A DNA stretch of 64,000 nt from Montifringilla adamsi. Its lineage: Eukaryota > Chordata > Aves > Passeriformes > Passeridae. Every line of letters starts with the position of its first letter. Position 1 is the first letter of the stretch. Of this stretch, positions 47,559 through 57,538 are shown in pieces. The stretch lies in contig JAGGNK010008892.1 in NCBI GenBank assembly GCA_017590115.1, positions 3,169,383 through 3,233,382 of the forward strand. The letters are read 5' to 3'. The notes beneath the pieces were generated by a model that did no database searches, was not told the DNA's origin, and saw nothing but the letters and a program-made list of their open reading frames with translations. Both the position numbers and the translations under genes were made by a program.

Positions 47559-50500
47559 GTGAGACCCCCCCCGATCTCACCCCCGGGCTGGTGCGGCGCG
47601 GGGTCCCTGCGGAAGCGCCCGGAGCGGACCGTCCCCCACAGGGCGGACGGAGGGAAGGGGGAAACGGCGGCATCCCGCTGGGAGGAGGCGCCCGCCTGTC
47701 CCCTTAGGAGGCCGGTCTCCCCGGCTCGGGAGCGATCCCTGGGAAAAACGGGCCCCGGGACTGCTCTTGCTAGAAGCACAGCCACACTTTAACTCGGAGT
47801 GCGAGAGGGTGTCTGCGGGGCTCTGCCCTCTCTGGTGCGCCAGCAGCACCCTCTTCTTCTGCGGCCTTGCTGGAAAACGGACTTCAGGTAGCTAGTGTGT
47901 GAGCAGCCTGGAGGGCGAAGGGAGGAATGGGCAGTGGCTAAAGAGAAAGACTGGATAAACGATGAAAAGATGAGGAGAGTTAAATTTAGAAGAGCCCAAA
48001 TACTTGAGGTGGGGGATTGAGACAGGCGGAGGTGAGACTTTGAACCTGAAGAAATTTGAGTACAGTCTCCCACACCAAAAGGCATTCTGGAACAGAACTG
48101 TGTCTGTCAGAAAAGACTTTTGATGCCAAGCGTTTTAAGAGGAGTTAGCAAACGCTTGCAAAGCTTACTGCTGATGTAGGGTCAGGTGTGATTTCCAAGC
48201 ACATTCCTGGCCTTGCTGCAGAGAACTCTATGAAAAGAGGAACAACTGACCATTTCACTGAGCCTTGTACCATACTGAAACATTTCAATGTGAATTCTTG
48301 TGATTGTTGCTTTCTGTATTGCATCTCAGCTGGAGAAAAATCTCTCCCTTTTATTGGCATATTGTGAACAAAAGACTGCAAACATTTGGTGTGTCACTCC
48401 ACTGGCAGGTTATAAGAGTATTCCCATCACTCTAATAGGGGAAATTCAGATACAAAAAGATTACACTTTTTCATCTCAGGCTTTTTTAGCAAGGACTTAC
48501 CTCCTTGGGAAGGTAATTTGAAGTATGGAAGAACATGCTGATATATACTATACAGACAATCCATATTGCTTTCCATGAGGAATTCTGGAGAAGCATGTGA
48601 TGCAACATCCTTTGTGCAGTAAAGAGTCAGAGGCATCAGTGGCAGCAGTTGGAACAAATCCTGAGTCCTGATTATAGTCCCTATTCTAACTCCATTAGAC
48701 TTTTCCTTCCTTTTCAGTTTTCCTTCCTTTCCTGTGACTTTGTCCTGAGCTTAGGTGAAGGCTGAAAACATGTTTCAGATCAGTCAGAACACACACTACC
48801 TAATTTCCTAACCATAAGTATTGATTTGGTCAAAAGAGGTGAGGGAAATGGAAGAAAGGAGCTGACAAACAAGACTCCAGTGAATGACAGGTGGGGAAAT
48901 ACAGTGTTCAGTCCCTTGTTTTGGTCTTATGTGAAGAAGTTCCACTGTTTTCACTTCAGAGTCTTCATCCAAGAGGGTTACAGTTAGGGGACACCAGTGG
49001 TCTGAGGTCTTGTGGTAAGAGGCAAAAGTGGGCTGTTTTGTTTTGAGGGTTGTTGGGTTTTGAGTTGTTGACAGGTTTTTTGCATCTGCTAGCACCCCTG
49101 GGAAATAGATCTGTAAACTGTATTCAGCACTCTGCCATCTGAGATGCCATTCCCAAGCTCACTAAGCATATAGCTGGATTTCAGGAAACCACAAGGATGG
49201 ATGAGCTCTGTTTTCTTAGCTCCTTCTCCCCTGTAGGGATGTATTTTTTTCTTTGAGGGCTGTTTATCGCTACTTGTCTCCGTGCCATCAAGCTTCTCTG
49301 AAAGGCTGGTGCAACAGATGAGAATCAGGGCAGTAAGTGTACTCTGCAAGGCTAGCTCCTTTGAAAAGCCAGGCTCTCCATGTGCTGGGGGGTGAATAGT
49401 CCTTTTTAGGTGTTGGGAATGGGACAGTGACTTACCTACTACAAAATTTTGGCCATGGATCGTAGCCAGCATTGGGTGTTGGGAGAAATAACTCTCTAAA
49501 AAGCTGTCAATAAACTATAATACTATAAAATGATGACTGAAGGAGGCTGTGATTAGACACATGTTTACAGATCAGCTTAGGGGGTTGTGTCTCTCACTGT
49601 AGTCTGAGAGCTCAGAGAGCTTCTCTAGTCTCTATTTCCTTCCAGTAGACTTGGGGTGAGTGCCACTCTCCTGTAGGTTGTGTTCTCTTCTCCAGCAACA
49701 GGGTGGGGTATTGCCTTGCTTCAAGCTGCTGGAACCATCAAATGGGTCCAAGCTGGAAGTACAACGTGATGTGTGCTTGGCTCATAAAGAAATGGATTTT
49801 AAATGAGATGGTTATGAGGGCAAAGACAGGAAGAGTTGCATCTAATGGATTCAGAACAAGAGAGCCAGAAAAAAGAATCTGTTTTTTTCAGTCAGGCTCT
49901 CAACCAAGCCTGATGCCGCTCCTTTGTTATTTGCAGAAGGAAGAGTAGGGAGGAGCTTGGATACACGTAAGTACCATAAAAGAAACTGTTGCTAAACTAG
50001 GCTGGCCAGAAGAGCACCTCTGTGATACCGATAAAGGTGGAGCTTTGCCTGTGCCTCGCTCCCATCTGCCTTTCCTCACATACAGCATGGCCCACTTGTA
50101 TATGAAAATCTTGGTTGTTCTCAGGATCCCCTTTCTGAAAGCAGAGTCCCAATCCCATGCACATAGACAGCCTGCCAGTGTGCATTAATCTAGAAGTGGG
50201 GTGATGCAGCTACTCCACACAAGTGATGAGGGATCAAGGGTGTGTTCATTTGGTCTGCTAAGCCTGGCAGAGGTTATATACTTTGGGAAATCTGAGCTCT
50301 CTTCAGCTTTCATAATAGCTAAAGGGAAGTCAAAATAGATCTCATTGCCTATCTTTTCTGTTATAAATAAATTCTTCTCTGCTTTCTGAAGGACTGTGAA
50401 AACTAACTAATATTTATAGCTCTTAGGAGATATGCCCTGGATGATGCTGGGGAAGAAAAAAGTATAAGGATCTCTTGTCCTGTCAGGGTGGAATTGAGGG

Positions 50501-53500
50501 ATGGAGACCTTATTCCTCTTCTTCTGCTTCTGTTGTCCTATTAAAATGCTATAGACCTGATGCAAAAAGAAACTGTAGCCCAGTCTGGGCTGCAGGCCCA
50601 GATCTGAGAGAGAGCACAGTGTACTTTCATCAGTTTAATTACTTGAGGTGCAGGAGGCTCTTCCACATTAACTAGTCCCCTGCTGAACTGATTGCCATTA
50701 TGCTGTCTCAGTGTTGCACAGTCCTTTGAGGAAAAGGAGATCCGGGGGTCTGTACTAGTAAAGGGAGGAGGAACTACCCAGAATCATTAGTCTCTCCTGT
50801 CAGCATGCACTTAATCTGTCTGTCTCCACTGAAAAGCATTAAAGTCTCCATGCTGAAGAAAAAAAACCAAAATTGAATAGTCAGCCTGCCCTGATTGTTA
50901 CCTCTTTCGTTGTTTCTGCCTGGAAATTATTTCCTGTGACTCAGTGTGTCAGCTCACAGCATCCAAACTGACTCAGCTCAAGCACTACCAGAGATGGCTC
51001 CATTCCTGTGCCACTCTCTGCAGCCTTCCCTGCTCCTGCTGCAGCTGAACAAACCCAGTTTCACATCTGCTCCCACCGTGCCTGTGCTGCCCCCTGCGAG
51101 TGAGGCAGCCGGTGCCTCTGCGTGATGCGAGAGGCAGCAGCTCAAGGTTAAGCCATCTCTGGTCCTTGTAGCGTGGGGGGGCACAAGCAGAGCGCAACCG
51201 TGTGGCAAACCAGGACAGGGAACTGATCTGGCTGAAAACTACCCATGCTTGCTGGCTCAGCTTTCAGCTGCTCCAGGTGCCTGACCTGCTTCACCAGTCA
51301 CTTGTACCAACACAGGAGAGAAGAAGGAGATATATGGAAATGAGTGGCCACAGAAATACATGTGAAGGGTGCACTAAGCAATACCACTGGCTATGAAACC
51401 ATGTCCAGGAGAGGCAGTTGTGCACAGCAGAGTGGAAGGCTCAAAGGAAGAACTGGCTCTGACTCACTCTTTCATAGCTGTGGATAGACCAGCTCTAGGG
51501 GAAGTCTGAGGAGGAACTGAAATGTTAAAAGCCAAACAGCTGAGAAAAGATGCAGTCTGATCTTAGCAAGGTGCATACAAGGCATTAGCTGTCTTTCAGA
51601 GAGAAAATATTGGGCTGTTTATCCAAGCCTATCAGTCATCCCAAACTTGTGTCTTCTTTTTATTTGTCCTGTGGACAGGTCTTTTCTCTTTATTTAGACA
51701 CATTTTATCAGCTGCTGACAAGACTACAGTTATCCCCTGCAGAGCAAATGGTGAAAATGTTGAGGAAAATCTAACTGGAGGCCTCAGAATGGGACAGCAA
51801 TCTGGAAGGTGAACATCCAGAAGTCATTCTCTGACCATGTAATTCAAAACACCAGACACTGCAGGGCAGGGAGTCATGCTGTGAAGCCTGTGTCCTCGTC
51901 AGTTCCAACTCATCTGAAATGCCAGGAAGCAGTGAAGGACCTTTCTACCCTTGCTTGCAGGACTGTTCCACCCTCTGGTGATATTGGAAAACTCATTGTC
52001 CATTTTTGCCTCTTTCTTTTATTTTTGTTTTGTGCCTTTCAGTTTCAGTACTCAAATGAGGCCACACTCCCTCAGATGATCACTTTCCTGTCTTGTATCT
52101 TGCCTTGTTAATTCTATCTATTTTGTCCAATGTAACATTGCATAAATGCAGGACCTTTCACATAGTTTATCTTGCAGCTCTGTGGTGATGCCTCATTCTG
52201 AATCCTTTCCCAATTTCTATTGTGGAAAAAGAGGAATGTTTCTGGTGTGGTCACTTCGGGCAGGCAAAACAGTCTGGTTTCAGAGGAACATGCTCCCTAT
52301 AGCTATGTGCCACTGAGCTCAGCAAGAAGCTGGAGAGGTTTGGAAGAAGTGATTTATGTTCTGCTCCTCATTTCAGATTCCCATACCAAGTGTGCCTGTG
52401 TTCCAGCCGTCCACCCCCATCCCTGAGCGCCTGGAAGCTGTACAGCGCTACATCAGGGAGCTTCAGTATCCTTTGCTGTTGCCTTACTCACTGGTGTGAT
52501 AACCCAGGAAGAAAGAGCAAGAGGACTTTCTTTCCCTGTGACAAACAGAAAAGCTCCTCCTGTTGTGGCTGGAGGAGAACTGAAACTTGTTCCCTGAAAA
52601 CAGGAAGCTGGACTTGGGATAATGTTTTGTTTTGCTGCTCCATTTCTTTTTTTGCCCAAGTTACTTTCTGGTTCTGTTTGCTGCATGTAACAAATGAGCA
52701 TGTTGTCAAAGGCCTTTCCCCACTACCCACTCTTCTAGGTCAGTGGCTTTACCGTAGTATTTCATTAAAAACACACATATCTGAGATCGTGACAGCCAAG
52801 TGTCAGATGTACTGCAAACTGCATCACCTCATTGTTAAGACGTGGGTGAGTTGAGGTGATGGGCAAACCTTCTCAGGTCATCCTACTCAATCACTCTTCT
52901 CTGTCTGAAGAATACTGAGTCACCCTGCTTTTTTGCATCTGTGGTATGCTGCCCCTTTATATGCAGAGCTGTGTGGCTGTGTTCTGGGAATGAGATTTCT
53001 CCATTCCTGTTGTGCTGGAGAGCAGGTATATGCCATGAAAACACAGTCTAATCTCACTGATGAGATACAGATCTAGCTCTGGCTTCAGCCCTAATTCAAG
53101 GTACGAAGGCTGACCTTTTGACATCTTTCACCCATCCAGGGTGGTTGTGCTCTGGATTGGATCCCAGTCAATTTTAGAATAAGGTACCATGAGTGTTTCA
53201 TTGCTCCGTGTATTCTGTGCAGATTAGGGCAGGAAGAGATATCAAACTGTTCTGCCCCGGTTTTCTAACTGGAAAGCTGAGCAGAGCATGTGCTGTCAGC
53301 ATAAACCTTTGGGAATTGGAGTGGAAACCTGTCTGTGGGTATGAGGAAGAGAAGAATTGACAAGGAAATACAGTGGAAATATGGAGGACGTATAAGTGGG
53401 AGAAATGCAGAAAGGGGAGGTAGAGATTTTCTTCTGTTGCTGCTACATTTGTGGAATCATGATTTTGCTGTGAGAATAGTAAATAACATGAATGTCTTTC

Positions 53501-56500
53501 AGACAAGTTTTCTTCAAACTCTACTTTCCAAGCTGCCAAGCCCTTAACTTCTTGCTTCCAGGTACAATCACACTGGGACACAATTCTTTGAGATTAAGAA
53601 GAGCAGACCTCTGACTGGGTAAGTGCTGGCAGCCTCCACAGCATTTAATTCTTTCTTTGTTGTTGGAGCCCTGCTATACACACTGCTTTTTCTCCATCCC
53701 CTGCCCAAGGTCTAGTGGCACTTAGGGCTTTCATTACTGCAGCTGCATCCTGCTTTGGGTAACTTTATTGTCTGTTGCCTGGCGCATAGCTGTGTCTGGT
53801 CTTTCTCAAGAAAGAGAGTAGGGTTTTTTGTCATGAATCAGTAAATCCAGTGGACCAAAAATAATGTATTGCAAAAATGTGCATATTCTACCTGCTTCCA
53901 ATTGGAATGTAACTATATGAACTTCTGAGAGATTCTGAAATTAGGTCCTGCTCTACAAAAGCTTTGTGAAAGCCAAGTATTTTTACAGGTCTAACTTTAT
54001 AGCTTCTGTGAGTGCCTCTGCAGAATCTAGGCTCACTAAGCTTTTGGTGACTCATACTTTGAACGAGAAGGGGTATTCTCCTCACGGCAGATTTTGGGAA
54101 CTGCTGTGCCCCAGAAGTTCCTGGCAATGAGCACCTGATGTTCATTGACTCTCTTAAAGAGCATATGGAGAATCTCCCAAGACTGGCTTCTTACTTTTGG
54201 TCTAGTCCATAGATTTATGTCAGTCTAAATGCCTTGTTTTGTAATCAGTCCAAGGTCTCCTCCATGGTACTCACTGAACAGAGACTAGGGTCAATGCCAG
54301 AGAAGAAGGTTTGTCCTTGAGGCTTGTGTGGCAAACACTGCTAGCTCTAGGTCCTTTGAGGGTTTTACTTGTGGACACATTGGTGCTGTGGTCTCCCTGA
54401 GAACCCATGTTGGCCAGTAAGCAGTTTTGCTGCAATTCACTGAAGTGAATTCCTTGGAAGCGACAACAGCATGTGGCAGAGACCTGGTTTGGATTTAATA
54501 TCTTCTTAAAGAAGATACTTTGTTCTGTTCCCTGTCCTCTGTGGGCCACCCTCTCTCCTGGAAACTTACCTTACAAATATAGTGCAAAAGGGCTGAACTG
54601 GCCACAGTGCATACCACAAGCCCTCTAACTGTCCTCGTCTTTCCCTTGTCCCACTCTGCAGGCTGATGGACCTGGCCAAAGAAATGACCAAAGAGGCCCT
54701 GCCAATAAAATGCCTGGAAGCTGTGATCCTGGGAATGTATCCTTTCCTCTTGGAGTTGTGCATGTCTGCCCATCCTTGTGTTTTTGCCTCTGCTCTCTTG
54801 CTTGTAATGCTTTGACGGTGGTGATAATATTGTCGCCAAGCCCCACATTGCTCTTTTTTTCCTCCCCAGTTCTCCCACAAAACCCCATCAATGAAATTCA
54901 AATCCAAGCAATTCTCTAAAGTATCAGAACAACTCTGGAGTTTCTCCTCCTTCACCAAGAAGGGTGGTGCTGCTCTGGTCAGCCATATAAGATTGTAAAA
55001 GACAAAAGAGCATCTAAAGAGGAGCAAGAACACTAGCTAGAGTTAGGTCAGGAGATCCTTTGTGGATAGCGTTGTTCCCTTACTGCCTGCATGTGTTGTG
55101 CATTAAAATAACTTACAGATCTTCCCCAACTTCTAATTATGGTGTATGTCACTTACTAGCTTAGGCAATAGCTTTATTAGTTCTAGATGTGTGTTATCTT
55201 TAAGTACACATCTTTCCTAGCTAACTTCCAGATTTAGTTTGTCATACTTGGGCTGTAGGTTCTTAATGTACCTGGAGGGGCAGAGATGGTGAGTGAATGG
55301 TTCAAAAGTGGGGGTTGGTGAGTTTTTATCCTGAAGGTGTATGAAACAGTAGCTAGTGAAACAAATTAAAGCAAACTGAGGAATCATGCTGCAGTGTTAA
55401 CAGTTTGGGAGCTATGAAATACAGTACACTTAAGGTGCTAGCATTGCATCTTCTGCATCACAGAACTGCATCAAAATTCACTTCCCTTTCTTGACTGTCT
55501 CCTTGAAGAGGCCAAGTCTGTTTTCCCCATAACCCAGATGAAAGTAGGGCAGCCTGCAATGAGCTGGGCTCTTGACCTGGAGAACAAATCCTGTCTATGT
55601 GATGCTTGAATCAATCTGCTAAACAGGCTGGGAGGGTCTGGAGCAGGTAGGACGTGTCTTGTCAGGAAACTGTTATCACCAGTTATATCCTGAATAATGG
55701 CTGCTGTCAGTTACCTCACCAACAACATGACCACACTGGACCGTTTCCCCATCAGCTTCAAAACCCACTTCTCAGGGAACTACTTCCGACACATCGTGCT
55801 GGGGGTGAACTTTGGCGGCCGCTATGGGGCACTGGGCATCAGCCGCCGCGAGGAACTGATGTACAAAGCACCCGTCTTCCGCACACTGAGCGAACTCATC
55901 TTTGACTTCGAGGAGGCGTATCGCCGCTGCTGGCACACGCTGAAAAAGGTGAAGCTGGGCCACTGCGTGTCCCATGACCCACACAGTGTGGAGCAGATTG
56001 AGTGGAAGCGCTCCATTCTGGATCTAGACAAGCTAACACGGGAAGACTTTCGCAAAGAGCTTGAGAGACATGCCCGTGATATGAGGCTGAAGGTAAGCAG
56101 GAAGGATGGAGTAACTCACTGCTACATCCACTGCCTTGCCTGGCTGCTGGTGTACTGGGGGAATGAAGTGACAGGAAACTTTCTACTTCTAGATGTGTGG
56201 AGTGAAAAGTGAATTGGAGGCTGGGGCCTCTTTCTTACTGAAAACCACCCATTTTATACAGGCTGGTCCCCTAATGGATGCTTGTGCAGTGCTGCAGTTG
56301 TGCTTAGGTTGGACTATATACAGTCCTTGGAGCCATAGCTGTCACTGTAACTTGTTTTTTCTGGCTTTTGCATTTTTGATGCACTTGCCTTGCCTTTTTC
56401 TTTTTTTTCCCCATATAATAAAACATGGTTAGTTTTTGTGGGTTTTGTTATTACTCACATTGGCTTTCTGCTCATGCAGCTCTTAATTTTATTGTTCTGG

Positions 56501-57271
56501 CAGATTGGGAAAGGAACTGGACCACCATCTCCCACCAAGGACAGAAAGAAAGATGTCTCCTCCCCACAAAGAGGTCAGGCCAGCCCCCATCGGCGAAACA
56601 GCCGTGGGGACCGACGGTGAGTGGGGCTGCTGGGGCAGGAGACCTGTCTAGAACATCTGCTTTACTCAGACTCCACCTTGCTGTTTGGTTTTGGATCCTT
56701 CTGATGTCCTATTGGGTTTCTTTAGAACAGTGGTTATTTCTCTGACCTGCAGTAGCAGTACCATTGTGAGTTTATCATTGCTTAGGGATTTGGGGGGACA
56801 GCTGGGTTTTTTTGCTTGCTTGTTTTGGCAGGGAGGAGGAGGCAGCTCAAACAGACAGTGATGTTGGTAGCTGACTTTTAACCTTACGCATGGGTCTGAG
56901 CTCTGGTGTCTCACAGACCTGTGCCTCAAAGAGATTCCAAAAATTATTCTGCTGTCAGCAAGATTGTTTTCCTGATAATAACCTGGGGTTCCAGAGTGGA
57001 CCTCCTACTTCCTAACTTGCATTCTGTTCTGTTGAGATCATTGGGAGAATTACTGGAGGCTGCAGAGTAGTCCTGTCCTCAGTAGTGCAGGATCAGTCTG
57101 AAGCTCTGTGTACCTTTTCCTGTGCTGCCATCTCTATGTGCAGCATCACCTGAGACTGAAAACAGTTTCTAAAGCGCTATTACCTTCTTCGCTCACAGGC
57201 CATCTGGTGAGAAGAAGCCTGCCGATTCCAAAGCCATGCCAGACCTCAATGGGTACCAGATCCGGGTATGA
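47304..57271 (+). CDS. VASH1: Vasohibin-1 (tubulin tyrosine carboxypeptidase), seven coding exons
   Basis: Joined exons 47304-47558, 52377-52465, 53562-53618, 54662-54736, 55711-56092, 56504-56616 and 57199-57271 give 1,044 nt, or 347 codons plus TGA. Every junction is in phase and every intron is GT-AG. Seen in the product: an acidic stretch near the N-terminus (residues about 29-40), the conserved block around GGVPFFVNRGGLP, a central catalytic region and a basic Ser/Arg/Lys-rich tail ending NGYQIRV. Known of the family: vasohibins are transglutaminase-like cysteine proteases that remove the C-terminal Tyr of alpha-tubulin. They need the chaperone-like partner SVBP, and VASH1 is also an endothelium-derived negative regulator of angiogenesis. 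Human active-site Cys169, His204 and Leu226 correspond here to Cys151, His186 and Leu208. The 18-residue offset comes from a shorter, Ala/Pro/Gly-rich N-terminus. VASH2 is the only close alternative; the N- and C-terminal sequences fit VASH1. Identity is very secure; the exact start is slightly less so. Confidence 0.97.
47559..52376 (+). other. VASH1: VASH1 intron 1
   Basis: This 4.8-kb U2-type intron runs from gtgaga to tttcag. The first 160 bp belong to the CpG island. The rest is ordinary unique-looking sequence with no recognisable exon of another gene or transposon. First introns next to CpG islands often hold regulatory elements, but no specific motif was identified. Confidence 0.85.
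52377..52465 (+). CDS. VASH1: VASH1 coding exon 2
   Basis: The exon encodes residues 86-114 plus two bases of Gln115, in frame after a CATTTCAG acceptor. The product reads IPIPSVPVFQPSTP then ERLEAVQRYIREL, a helix-rich segment close to the human sequence. The donor is CA/GTATCCTTT, so the Gln codon is completed by the first base of exon 3. An open frame running through this exon into intron 2 is not the coding frame. Confidence 0.95.
52466..53561 (+). other. VASH1: VASH1 intron 2, U12-type (minor spliceosome)
   Basis: The intron begins GTATCCTTT, an exact match to the U12-type donor consensus. It carries CCCTTAAC at 53541-53548, a perfect CCTTAAC branch core. The branch A at 53547 is 14 nt before the terminal G at 53561, inside the narrow distance typical of U12 introns. 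The ends are GT-AG. The intron interrupts the Gln115 codon after its second base. Confidence 0.88.
53562..53618 (+). CDS. VASH1: VASH1 coding exon 3
   Basis: This 57-nt exon completes Gln115 and encodes YNHTGTQFFEIKKSRPLT plus two bases of Gly134. The acceptor is CTTCCAG, preceded by a U12-type branch site. The donor is an ordinary U2 site (GG/gtaagt). Confidence 0.95.
53619..54661 (+). other. VASH1: VASH1 intron 3 (U2-type)
   Basis: This 1,043-bp intron has a standard gtaagt donor and an acceptor after a pyrimidine-rich stretch (ttcccttgtcccactctgcag). It interrupts Gly134 after the second base. Nothing else was recognised inside. Confidence 0.9.
54662..54736 (+). CDS. VASH1: VASH1 coding exon 4, carries the catalytic cysteine
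   Basis: This 75-nt exon completes Gly134 and encodes LMDLAKEMTKEALPIKCLEA and VILG. Cys151 is the expected nucleophile (Cys169 in the human protein). It ends with two bases (AT) of Ile159 at a perfect U12-type donor, AAT/GTATCCTTT. Reading on past the donor would give Met instead of the conserved Ile, which supports the splice call. Confidence 0.95.
54737..55710 (+). other. VASH1: VASH1 intron 4, U12-type (minor spliceosome)
   Basis: The donor is again an exact GTATCCTTT. The 3' end (aataatggctgctgtcag) has no real polypyrimidine tract, as expected for a U12 intron. The best branch candidate is TCCTGAAT at 55688-55695, with its A 16 nt before the terminal G. It matches the consensus less well than intron 2. 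The intron interrupts Ile159 after its second base. Confidence 0.8.
55711..56092 (+). CDS. VASH1: VASH1 coding exon 5, main catalytic-domain exon
   Basis: The largest coding exon (382 nt) completes Ile159 and encodes residues 160-286. It contains His186 (in NYFRHIVLG), the VNFGGRYGALG loop, SRREEL with Ser203 and Leu208, and a basic helical region ending RHARDMRLK. It ends in phase 0 at AAG/gtaagc. The acceptor is CTGTCAG. Upstream in-frame codons, including an ATG at 55697, belong to intron 4. Confidence 0.96.
56093..56503 (+). other. VASH1: VASH1 intron 5, in-frame open at its 5' end
   Basis: The intron is short (411 bp, gtaagc...ggcag). If retained, the reading frame continues 39 codons past exon 5 to a stop at 56210-56212, giving a protein of 325 residues without the basic C-terminal tail. 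An AATAAA lies at 56417-56422, followed by a G/T-rich stretch, so intronic polyadenylation is conceivable. Human VASH1 has a truncated isoform, but I cannot say it is equivalent. Confidence 0.6.
56504..56616 (+). CDS. VASH1: VASH1 coding exon 6
   Basis: The exon encodes residues 287-323 plus two bases of Arg324: IGKGTGPPSPTKDRKKD, then a Ser/Pro/Arg-rich low-complexity stretch. This basic tail is outside the catalytic fold and is conserved in vasohibin-1. The acceptor is TTCTGGCAG and the donor CG/gtgagt. Confidence 0.94.
56617..57198 (+). other. VASH1: VASH1 intron 6 (U2-type)
   Basis: This 582-bp intron runs from gtgagt to ctcacag and interrupts Arg324 after its second base. No repeat or other feature was recognised inside. 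Confidence 0.9.
57199..57271 (+). CDS. VASH1: VASH1 coding exon 7 with stop codon
   Basis: The exon completes Arg324 and encodes 23 further residues, PSGEKKPADSKAMPDLNG then YQIRV, followed by TGA. The C-terminal MPDLNGYQIRV matches human vasohibin-1. The acceptor is CGCTCACAG. The 3' UTR begins at 57272. Confidence 0.95.
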
Positions 57272-57508
57272 AGAGAGCTGTGCCTTGTTGTGCCTGGCTC
57301 CATGGACTTCTTGCTGGCCACAGTTGAGACCTGGATCCACCTGCAGTGATTCTGACAAATGGGACAGGGGAGTGGGAGCAAAAGAGAGTGCTGATTTTCC
57401 CAGGTGCTTACTAGTGGGCCAGTCCCAGAGCTGGATCCCATGGGTCCCAGAGGATTCGCCTGCCTGTTTCTGGGAGAGGTGACCATCTTAATTAACTTAA
57501 GTATTTTT

Positions 57509-57538
57509 AAAAAAAAAAGAAAAAAAAAAGAAAAAAAT
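57509..57538. repeat. A-rich tract in the VASH1 3' UTR
   Basis: A-runs of 7-10 separated by single G, about 240 bp after the stop codon. Oligo-dT could prime internally here in cDNA data and mimic a transcript end. Confidence 0.88.

Larger units (their letters stand above)
46560..47720 (+). promoter_or_regulatory. VASH1: CpG-island promoter and 5' UTR of VASH1
   Basis: Base composition switches sharply from AT-rich desert to dense CpG/GC sequence spanning the first coding exon. GC-box (Sp1-type) motifs cluster around 46,850-46,960, for example GCCCCGCCC near 46,890. A TATA-like CTATATGTA lies at 46658-46666, but a CpG island of this kind usually has dispersed start sites, so the transcription start cannot be fixed from sequence. 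The long antisense open frames here follow from GC richness and look non-coding. Confidence 0.85.

Noticed and set aside
46813..47785. Minus-strand frames of up to 258 codons over VASH1 exon 1
   Set aside because: They mirror the GC-rich CpG island and the VASH1 coding frame, are Pro/Arg/Gly-rich, and show no family resemblance.
52390..52854. 154-codon + frame starting in VASH1 exon 2
   Set aside because: It uses a different frame from VASH1 and runs into intron 2; it is a shadow frame.
55697..56212. 171-codon frame treated as a free-standing gene with ATG at 55697
   Set aside because: The first five codons are intron 4; the rest is VASH1 exon 5 plus read-through into intron 5.
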